Shown here piece after piece: positions 55,423-64,000 of a stretch of 64,000 nucleotides of DNA. Numbering within the stretch: position 1 is the first letter of the stretch; every line of letters begins with the position of its first letter. The stretch is from Bemisia tabaci (lineage: Eukaryota > Arthropoda > Insecta > Hemiptera > Aleyrodidae). The translations under genes and the position numbers were made by a program. The notes under the pieces were generated by a model. It saw only the letters and a list, made by a program, of their open reading frames with translations, did not search any database and was not told where the DNA came from. Where the stretch lies: positions 30,990,122 through 31,054,121 of the forward strand of contig NC_092794.1 of assembly GCF_918797505.1 (NCBI RefSeq), written 5' to 3'.

Positions 55423-57799
55423 TTGGCTTCATTCGACCTTTTTCCATTTCCACATGCAACAAATTTCCGCAGAAAATCCCTCATTTTCAATCAATATCTG
55501 TTTTTTTTCTTTACTTTTTTGGCAAGATATTTCTTCCCAAATGCGTGAAAAATCAGTGACAGCGGCACCCAAGAAGTCAGCACTGAGGTAAGAGGCACTA
55601 ACTTGATAGGAATCACTTAGGTCAGTGATCATTCACTGAGGTAAGTGACACTTGAGATCATGAGACGGATTTACGTAAGTGTTCGGTTTTTGTGTTTTTG
55701 CCTCCATCGCCTTCTAATGCAAGGTCACTCCTTACGGTACACCACACTACAAAAAACCAACGTGCCGCTCCTTTTTGTCTCTGACCTCCATTGTGAGGGT
55801 CCAGGGTGTTTGCATTGTCCACCTTCGAACTGTGAAGAGCCTCTCGCTTCTACTTGCTATACAAACAATAAAGACTTCACGCTAACTCTCGGAAACTCGC
55901 GATACCTAGAGCCGTTACTTGTCTGGGTACCTTGGAGTTCATCAATTTATACTCGCTAAGCCATTTTCACTGTGTTTGAGACTATTTCATTAGATTTGCT
56001 GCGTAAATGTCGGCTGGAATTTCTTTGAGGGGTTGATATTAGCGGCATCTATTTCTGCCTTGATTATCCCTTGTCAGAAGCGTCGCATAAAAGTTGATTT
56101 GCTACATAATATTGAGATTCTTGATTTTGGTGTAATATTTACCCCATCAAGTGGCGCAACTGAATCTTCGCATAACGACATATCATCTCGGGCTCACCCT
56201 AATCAATTTGACTTTTGATTTCCCCCATCTCGCGGAGATATATCAGATTTGAGTGGGGATAATTGAACGTATTCGAGCTAAAAGAAAGTACGTGCAAATT
56301 ATAAACGACAGAGGGAACTAAGTACCACGAAAACTCTCTGCATATTATGTAGGGTTGCCATAATTTCTTCATGCTCAAATTCTCTGACCTTCCCTAACTT
56401 TTGCCTGGCCATTTTTGCCATTCTCTGACTCCAAAATTTTCGGGTTCCGACTTTCCCTGACATTATTGGAATAAAACTTCCACTTTTATTTTTTTCCTTT
56501 AAATTAAAATCACTTCTGCTAAAGCCTAAACAAATTTAATTTCTTGAATTTTTGTTTCAATCTCCTGACTTTTCCTATGGTCGCCGCAAATTCCCTGACT
56601 TTCCCCGTTCTCTGGACCGCCCGCAACCCTGAAATACCCCTTTGATTACCCTTTTGATTTAATTTATTTTCACGTATACTAGGGCCCGCACGAAGGATGA
56701 TCCCTGAGCCGCGGGTATTTCTTGCAAACACTGGCAACAGCGACACCCCGGCCCGGACCGAGTCTCGAGTTCGCGGACAATGCCGAGCCGAGCCACAATC
56801 GAACCCTAATTACTTACGCGTAATTTCCAATTTCACCCTCCCGCTAGAAAAAACCAAAATTTGTTGAAAGTTGTGTAACATTTTTTTAGCAAGTGTTTCC
56901 TTACTCTCCTTTAAAACATGAGTAAAAAGAGGCCTCGTTTATAAAAATCGGTCAAATAGCAGCAAAGTTACAGTTCGAGATACGATGTTTTAAATAAAAA
57001 TTGGACTTCGCTTCAAAAAGAAAAAGGAAGGAAAAAATACAAATTGTATATTGCAATTATATATGATTTAGCTCAGAATTTTACGAGTAATCCAACCATG
57101 TAATGAACGAAGAGATTGGGGCAAAATTACAAGAATTTGATCTTTTACGAAAGGGCTTCCTATGAAGAGTTTTGACCTGAAGATAGGGGTAGAATAGCAG
57201 CAGTTCGCATACAATAACTTTTCGCGTTCACAATACCCGGTCTCGTCGATGTGCAAGCTTGACCTCGCAACGTTGTCATTTGCATGGTCCATACGTTCAT
57301 TCGCCCGACTTTTCAGGGATCATCGTTCGTGGGCCCTACTATAGTTCCCGGTGATTTAATTTACTTCAACATACTTAGATAAGTACGTTTACCATGCATA
57401 ATTACGTCCAACTGACTTATCCTACGGTCGAAAATAAAATCATGCGTTCGCAGATGTACTGAGTCATATTTTGCTTCAGAGTTTTCAGCGGGTATTCCGA
57501 AAAACAGACAGTTTTCTAATTTTTATGATTCCGAACTTTTATGCTTCCGAGAGATCCTGCTGGGCCTCGGGGCTGGAGTCCTGGCAACACCCTCCACTCC
57601 CCAACCCCCTATGTGAGGGGCCCTGGGTGGCAGGTCGAGGGGATTAATTATGATAAGGTCCAGTTACACGATCAATTTGATGGCTCAATTTGATCGTGTA
57701 ACTGGACCTAAAAACATATCCGCATACAATGTCTAATTGTAAGTTGGAACGGAGTGGCAAATAGTCATGTAGATTCCCTGATTATAAATTTGGATGGAG
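55423..57799. other. No supported gene; short repeats
   Basis: 'acccaagaagtcagcactgaggtaagaggcact' near 55567 recurs exactly at about 57908 inside the foldback. A perfect 54-bp hairpin with arms AGGTCCAGTTACACGATCAA lies at about 57655-57710. 56390-56630 repeats 'ctctgactttccc' phrases. Confidence 0.55.
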
Positions 57800-58625
57800 G
57801 CCCCTGGTAAAAATGGCAAGTGTTAGGTCAGCGAATTTTCCACTGAGGTCAGTGCAATTTGCTCTGAGGTCAGTTCAGTTTTCTCTGACGTAAGTGTTAA
57901 AGCACTTACCCAAGAAGTCAGCACTGAGGTAAGAGGCACTGACGTCGGGAGAAAGACTTACCTAAGTGCAGAGATGTCTCTGAGGTAAGCGGGACTGAGG
58001 TCAGGACTTGGTTCAGAGGGTAAGTCTCTGACATCAATCTTAATCGAACCGCACTCACTCCCAAAAAGTAGAGATGGCTCCTCCTTCCCCCACCCTATTT
58101 CATTTTCGTGGGGGAATATTTCCTCGGGACACGGGGACCACAAACTTTATCTTTCAGAGAGGCATATTTTGTAGAAGGTGGGATTTTCTAAGAGGGAAGG
58201 AAAACTAGTTTAAGTAGCCACACTCTTGAATAATTTGTTTTACCCTCTTCGTTTAAGATGGCACTTAAATAATTAAAACACAACAAAAAATGAGATCGAT
58301 AAAAATATTATCACCGCTAAAATATGTATTTAGATATATTTATTTAAGCATTATTATTTTTTTATAAAAAAAAATAGTTTTAAATTTGGTTTTAATTTTT
58401 TTCAGTTTTAACTGTTTTTAAAATGTTTCAGTCTCAATTTTTTTTTTAAAATTTTCCTACTTTATTTTCAATTCTTTTCTAACTTTTTTACTCCTTTACT
58501 TTCAATTTTTGTATCTGCTAATTTATATTTTTTGTATAATTTCAACTTTCATTATTTTTTTTGCATCATTAGCTTTAATTTTGAATTTTAGTGCGATCCA
58601 TTTTTTTTTCAAAGAAACGTAACTT

Positions 58626-58835
58626 CACCGAAAAAAAAGGGAAGTTAAATTAACATTTTGAATGTAAAAAAAGTGTGCGACAACTTATAAATGCTGAATT
58701 ACCCGCCACAGCAGTTAATTTTACATCTTGGCATTGCTGAAGTAACTGCTGTGGCAGGTATTTTAGCATTTTGTAAGTTCTCGCACACTTTTTTTACATC
58801 CAGAATGTTAAATTAACTTCAATTTTTTTTCGGTG
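58626..58835. mobile_element. Nested hairpin MITE, 210 bp
   Basis: CACCGAAAAAAAAGGGAAGT at the left is mirrored by CGGTG at 58835. The arms of ~90 bp include 'aagtgtgcgacaacttat' and 'gccacagcagtta'. Its flanks show no clear duplication. Confidence 0.8.
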
Positions 58836-59011
58836 TTACAAAACTTCATTTACATGTTGATTGAGTAAAAAAGAATAATAGAAAAATTAAGTATCGGATT
58901 CACATTCAAAGACAAAATCATCATTTACTGGCAAAATTACCCCAATGGGGGCCCTGAAATGGTAAAATTACGCCCCTAACACGTACACGCGCAGGTAGTG
59001 TAGTGGTTCAA

Positions 59012-59105
59012 TCGCTAGGACGATCACCGAAGTTAAGTTACGTCGGGCGTAGTTAGTACTTAGATTGGAGACCGCATGGGAACGAGCGATGTCCCCTGAT
59101 GATTG
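59012..59105 (+). ncRNA. 5S rRNA-like sequence (SINE3-like or pseudogene)
   Basis: GATCACCGAAGTTAAGTTAC, TCGGGCGTAGTTAGTACTTA and GAGACCGCATGGGAA match the central and 3' part of eukaryotic 5S rRNA, including the internal promoter. The 5' third is replaced by 'gtagtgtagtggttcaatcgc', which resembles a tRNA box A. No partner for the 5' stem is visible, so this is not a functional 5S gene. Fusion with a different head suggests a 5S-derived SINE. Confidence 0.75.
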
Positions 59106-59589
59106 TGATACTTGCTTGGGATTGAAAACTCACAGCAGCCCTCCCTGATCGTCAAATAGTGACTTAACGTACCTGGCAGATCGGTAATTAAAGAAATTTT
59201 TGCCTTTACAGTATTTTTGGGAGTTTCCACTCCGCTTACGTCTGAGACACTTAGGTCAGTGCCACTTACATCAGAGGCACTTGCCTTTGGAACAGACCTA
59301 ACACTGAGGTAGCAGATCAGCGCCCGGCAGCACTGACATCAGTGCTTAGGTCTGTTCCAAAGGCAAGTGCTACTGATCTGAGCACTTGCCATTTTTACCA
59401 GGGGCGCAAGTCATCGGGGATCTTATGAAGAGACGAAAGGAGCTGCAGTTTGAATGAATGAACAATATAACCCGCCAATAACTTAACGCGCTATACTTGT
59501 TTCTTGCGTCTGTCATCTTTGTAATAAGGTCAAATCAGTCTCATAGCTGGCGATCGAATAAAAAAGTTTTTAAATTTCGACAATGATTC

Positions 59590-60345
59590 AGGTGCTTCAA
59601 TTGGAGAGACAATCATCTAGCTACTATCGTTATCGGGACTTCTTTAAAATTTTGAATTTGCAAAAATTGTACAAAAAAGGATGGAACTAAACCTTATTTC
59701 AGATCTAGGTAAAGTATCGTCGTTTACCTAAGGCCTAATTTTTCTGTATTTCGGCGTTTCACACATGGTTATTGCCGCAAAACATTGTCACGAACCGTGC
59801 GAGGTCCCGACAGTGCGGTCCGTAGACGATGGGAGATCCCAAACCTCCTGACAGTAATATGGAGGAATGGGGAGGTTGGCCCAAACCTGACAAAAATTTT
59901 TAAAAAGGGTTGGGGTTCAACACTGACTGAAATATACTTGACTTGAAATCTAGGTGAGTAAATGAAGATGGGTAAAAAAAATCGCGGAAAAAAGCCTGAC
60001 GTCATTCCGAGACAGCCCTAAGCACGCGGCATGGAGGACGCACTTGCAATATATGCGGATCTAGAGGATCCTTGTGGATTGTAGAGCTGCTTTTAAAGGT
60101 CAGAAAAGCTGACAGCAATGCGACGGTGACCAGCATCGACTGAAATCAATGTTTTCAAGCAAAATCCTTACGTAAAGTATCGATATCCAAGGAAATTAGC
60201 TTTTCAGCTGAAGAGTATCCTCCAGTTCTATCCAAATACATGTTCAGCTAGATCCTAACTTGAACAATTTTCGTCACATTCACAATTTTTAGGAAGTTCC
60301 GATAACGACGGTAGCATGACGATTGTCTCTCCAACTGAAGTAGGA
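59590..60345. mobile_element. Probable foldback carrying the GTCCCGACAGTG motif
   Basis: GGAGAGACAATCATCTAGCT (59603) is mirrored with several changes by 60332-60294, over about 40 bp. The interior has the plus motif at 59804-59815 and, next to it, the inverse of a 26-bp string found at 47637. Arms diverge quickly, so boundaries are approximate. Confidence 0.6.
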
Positions 60346-60537
60346 ACTCTTGCCAGGACTTGAAAACTTACTTATTCAAACGCTTTCTGCGAAACTAAGT
60401 AAAACTAATTAATTCGTTGACAAATGTAAGAAATAAGTCGTGATCATTGTATAACCCGTGAGGGTAGCAACGCCGCAAATCACTGATATCATACAAGGGG
60501 CTCTATTTCCCTCAAAATCTACAAGAACGTACGAGAC

Positions 60538-60573
60538 TTTTTTTATTTTTTTTTTTTTTTTTTTTTTTTTTTA
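60538..60573. repeat. Poly-T tract
   Basis: About 35 bp, nearly pure T. Confidence 0.9.
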
Positions 60574-60689
60574 TTTTTCAAAACATTTGGACACAATCAT
60601 TTGGAGAATGCGGTCTCCCCAAAAAGAATGTAAGCACACGTATATTCTTTTACCGACGAAAGAGCCTCGCCAAGTTTAGCCCTTTTTTT

Positions 60690-61655
60690 TATACCCGAGT
60701 TGGTCAACCGGACAGTGTTCAAATGAAAGCCTATGGTAAGGCAAACTTCCATGCAAAGTTTCAACTTGAAGTGACCCCTGGTTTAGGCTGTTCAGCGTTG
60801 CCAATTTTCCAGTTTCATGTGCTAAAATCAAGGATATTGGACTATTAGTCCGGAGCATAAGTAGACTAGTACACCCAAGTTGATCAACGGGACAAGGCTC
60901 AAACGAAAGCTTATGGTAAGGCAAACTTCCATGAAAAGTTTCAACTTGAAGTGAAACCTCGTTTAGGCTGTACAGCGTTGCCAATTTTCCATTTTTATGC
61001 GCTATACTCAAGGAATACTGGATTCATCATGGTTCAACAGACTAGTATACCCGAGTTGGTCAACGAGACAAGGCTCAAACGAAAGCTTATGGTAAGGCAA
61101 ACTTCCAGGAAAAGTTTTAACTTGAAGTGGAACCTCGTTTAGGCTGATGATCCAGTATTCCTTGAGTATAGCGCATATAAATGTAAAATTGGCAACGCTG
61201 TACAGCCTAAACGAGGTTTCACTTCAAGTTGAAACTTTTCCTGGAAGTTTGCCTTACCATGACCTTTTGTTTGAGCTTTGTCCCGTTGACCAACTCGGGT
61301 ATACTAGTCTGTTGAACCATAATGAATCCAGTATTCCTTGAGTATAGAGCATAAAAATGAAAAATTGGCAACGCTGTAAAGCCTAAACGAGGTTTCACTT
61401 CAAGTTGAAACTTTTCCTGGAAGTTTGCCTTACCATAAGCTTTCGTTTGAGCCTTGTCTCGTTGACCAACTCGGGTATACTAGTCTGTTGAACCATGATG
61501 AATCCAGTATTCCTTGAGTATAGCGCATAAAAATGGAAAATTGGCAACGCTGTACAGCCTAAACGAGGTTTCACTTCAAGTTGAAACTTTGCATGGAAGT
61601 TTGCCTCATCATAGGCTTTCATTTGAGCACTGTCCGGTTGACCAACTCGGGTATA
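60690..61655. repeat. Palindromic tandem array, three direct and three inverted units
   Basis: A ~170-190-bp unit with 'gagttggtcaacgggacaa', 'aaagcttatggtaaggcaaac' and 'aacttgaagtg..acctcgttt' is present directly at 60695, 60880 and 61050, then inverted at about 61150, 61330 and 61510. The axis is near 61145. Outer ends ATACCCGAGTTGG/CCAACTCGGGTAT mirror each other. Identical mini-ORFs on both strands are shadows. Confidence 0.92.
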
Positions 61656-61659
61656 AAAA

Positions 61660-62754
61660 AAGGGGTTAAAAAACACCACTTTTTGGAGAGGCTCTTTTCA
61701 ATTGATCTTATTTCTCTTTAAAAAATTATTTATCCGTTCCATTTTATTAACAAAAAATTTTTTTCAAGAGGGAATTATAATTTTCGATTAATTTATTTTT
61801 TTTAAAATTTATTCGAACCAGATGCACCCTTCACGAATGGTTTAATTAAAAACATGAAATTACATACTGAGCGACTAAAGAAAAATAGTTGTTACAGTAT
61901 TAAATCGTTGAGGAGATAAGAAAAATATGAATCTATTAATTCCTCATTAATACGTGGTATTTGAAAGATGCGCGCGTTTGAATTTGATATTCATATAAGA
62001 ATGAAATCAAGGCAAATAATACTTATAAAGAAATAAGAAGCTATTTAATTCAAGAAAAGCACATCAAGGCAACGAGATTATATTTATTGCAGTGCGGCTG
62101 TGTGAACGGAACCCAGCGCGGTGGGTGGAGATGGGGCGAGGGGTGCAAACGGATTAAATACACCAAATGAAGCTGCCTGCGCTGCGTGACAACGCTGACC
62201 ACAAGATGGGACGAAAATAAGTAGTTCCCGGATGAGTGGGCAATTCCGGTTTTATAAAGAGATCGGAAAATCTAAAAGGAGAAAGGACAGCGTGCGAAAA
62301 AGGCGTGACAAATTAGGGGATTCAGTTTGGACGCCTTTGCAATGGGTGACCTCGAAGCAGTGACAGGTAATCGGCTTGGCAGCGGTGTATGGAAAAGAGA
62401 GAAATTTTTGTCGTCTTGGGACCGCCAAAGTCGGGACATCGTCTTATTTCTATCAATATCGGGACGGTCCCGATAGTGTTTCATGCGAGAAAGTACAACT
62501 TTTCTGGAGAGAGTCGAAAAACGGACAACACTCCCCGTAAATGGCAACCCGGGGCTACCCGTAACCGTTGTTAACTCCGAAGTCCCGACAATGATGGTAC
62601 GTAGTTGAAGTCCCGACAAGAGGGGGAGGGAGAGAGAGATAGAACTCAATTATGATGTAGGTACCTTTGCAAGAATGAAGAATGCACGAGTTAATTTTAA
62701 ACAAAGTTGTTTCGGAAAGCATCGACATTGCTCATTTTTACGGTAAAAAGAATT

Positions 62755-62806
<52 letters not shown>

Positions 62807-63620
62807 GTACGAAATAAATGCTGTACAAAGATACAGTTTAAGACTTGCAAAGTCTTTAAAAAGCTTGGATTATGTGATGGGTATAGGAACTTATCATAAA
62901 CTTAGTTTAAAACATAAAATACAATCTATAAAAAGTAACTAGATGAATAATAAAGAACAAGATGAATACAAATGAAAAATATCTTCTTGTTTTAACTGTT
63001 TTGATTTTGGCGACCGGCCTCGGTCAAAGGCCAAAGAACCTCCGATCACGTCCTAAGAGCGCAGGGAGGCACGACGAGTAAAATTATGAGAATTTTGAGA
63101 ACCCCTGAATTCCAAGCTCATGGGGCTTGCGACGTTTTAGGCCTTGTCTCCACGAGCCGTTTCACGAGATTTGTCCCTGGGGAAAATCCCACTTACGAAG
63201 TTGGGAAAAATATTGAGTGAATCAATATTTTTCCCAGTACCAAGTATGGTACTTGTACCCCTAGAACCCACTGAGAGAAGAAGAAGAAGTGAAAACGAAT
63301 TGTGTGTTATTTTATTCATTACTACATTTTTAATGTTTGTTTAGTTAAAGTAATGTGTCTAATTGTCAATTGAGTGCCTTTATTATTAATCCCGGTTAAA
63401 TACTCGACTTTAACTACTTTATCTTCCCGCGCAAACTAGTCGCAGGACTGTGTGAGTCCCGTCCCGTGGAGGCGGTAACTGGGAAAAATCCCAGAAAGTT
63501 TCATTCCTGCGATTCGAACTTGGGACAAATCCCATGAAAACGTCCCGTGGAGACAAGGCCTTAATCAGCGGGGACATCGGTCCCATTCCAAGAGCGCGAG
63601 CGCAATATCTTATGTCAATA
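61660..63620. other. No supported gene; repeats
   Basis: 62430-62640 holds more GTCCCGACA-type motifs (62454, 62467, 62582, 62610) and a purine tract. 62641-62740 is the inverse of 46977-47075. A 46-bp T-tract follows at 62759-62805. 'ggactgtgtgagtcccgtcccgtgga' near 63445 and 'gtcccgtggagacaaggcc' near 63541 are inverted relatives of 63131-63180, and bracket about 430 bp as a possible foldback. Confidence 0.6.
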
Positions 63621-64000
63621 CAGGGTGAGCGAAAAGTCCCCGACCCCCCCTCTAACTTTTGAACGAATTGAGCTAAGGAAATGAAACTTTGGGAATGTTC
63701 CTATCTCAAAGGAGACCATCTTTTGAGGGGGTCAAAATTTTGGTCCCCCCCTCAGGGGGGGACAGGGGCCCCCCAACTTTTTTTTTCAAATAGCAACCCC
63801 TATCTTGTGATACCTCATTCAAAAGAGCATAAAAAATCAAGAATTTTGGCGCAAACCGCAGATCAATATCTCAATTTTTGACCGAGTTATGATAGGTCAA
63901 AGGTCAAATTTGACCTATTTTCAAAAAATCATAACTCCGGTTCAAATTATCTTAAAGAAAAAAATAAAACGGGAAAATTTACCAAATTTTGTTCGCTTTT
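63621..64000. mobile_element. Left end of a CAGGGT-type foldback (partial)
   Basis: CAGGGTGAGCGAAAAGTCCC after TA (63619-63620). It shares 'gaaactttgggaatgttcc', the G/C block, 'gtgatacctcattc' and 'ttggcgcaaaccgcagatc' with the right arm at 37671-37400. The rest is outside the window. Confidence 0.85.

Larger units (their letters stand above)
57800..59405. mobile_element. Foldback element with subterminal CTGAGGT repeats
   Basis: The 23-bp terminal repeat, beginning GCCCCTGGTAAAAATGG, is perfect at both ends. Just inside each end are clusters of CTGAGGTMAG-like and ACTTAGGTCAGTG-like words (57835-58010 and 59235-59390). Such subterminal arrays are often transposase-binding sites. It contains a hairpin (58626-58835) and a 5S-like sequence. 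1.6 kb; no transposase; no TSD found. Confidence 0.8.

Noticed and set aside
59012..59105. Functional 5S rRNA gene
   Set aside because: The first third does not match 5S and the terminal helix cannot form.
60676..61679. ORFs of 60-110 codons in the 3+3 array
   Set aside because: They reproduce the tandem unit on both strands and show no conserved protein pattern.

Overview
This is eukaryotic, probably insect (possibly hemipteran), chromosomal DNA that is almost entirely transposable elements. It is AT-rich and full of small decayed ORFs. I found no intact single-copy host gene, rRNA operon, prokaryotic operon or CRISPR array. The species call is a guess from element types only. Most strong calls come from pairwise structure: LTR pairs, target-site duplications (TSDs), inverted arms, and one empty Helitron site inside a duplicated LTR.

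Layout: 1-362 is the right end of a foldback element. 864-4176 holds a ~180-bp dispersed repeat pair and a 5'-truncated non-LTR retrotransposon tail on the minus strand. 5104-5880 is a 130-bp satellite. 7916-9194 and 9203-9918 are two back-to-back foldback MITEs, the first containing a tRNA-like sequence and a 24-bp minisatellite. 10707-14300 is a complete LTR element (316-bp LTRs, TSD GGTAC) with no recognisable protein. 17105-29167 is a Ty1/copia element (204-bp LTRs, TSD TATAA) split by about 7.45 kb that contains two very large hairpins.

29828-34199 is a CR1/jockey-like non-LTR element. Its ORF1 ends in an SGNH-esterase-like domain. It is cut by a Helitron, a TA-flanked foldback and an RTE tail, and its ORF2 endonuclease is cut at 34200 by a 3.5-kb nest of hairpins. 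37689-44112 is a decayed minus-strand Ty3/gypsy element whose 5' LTR was hit by a second Helitron copy. Two further Helitron-family copies lie at 44961-46039 and 48562-49379. From 46 kb to the end there are more foldbacks, a TSD-bounded RNase H non-LTR tail (52759-53460), an unidentified decayed coding region (54620-55422), a foldback carrying a 5S-rRNA-like sequence (57800-59405), a 3+3 palindromic tandem array (60690-61655), and the left end of another foldback at the right edge.

The most interesting themes are: a Helitron family whose ends are defined by an empty site and which carries a tRNA-Ser-like Pol III module plus a palindrome-rich 3' end; a repeated class of TA-flanked foldbacks starting CAGGGT with different interiors, nested in each other; and a 12-bp motif GTCCCGACARTG that recurs in both orientations in three places. 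The elements do not act together as a pathway. The window records successive insertions whose order can be read from who interrupts whom.
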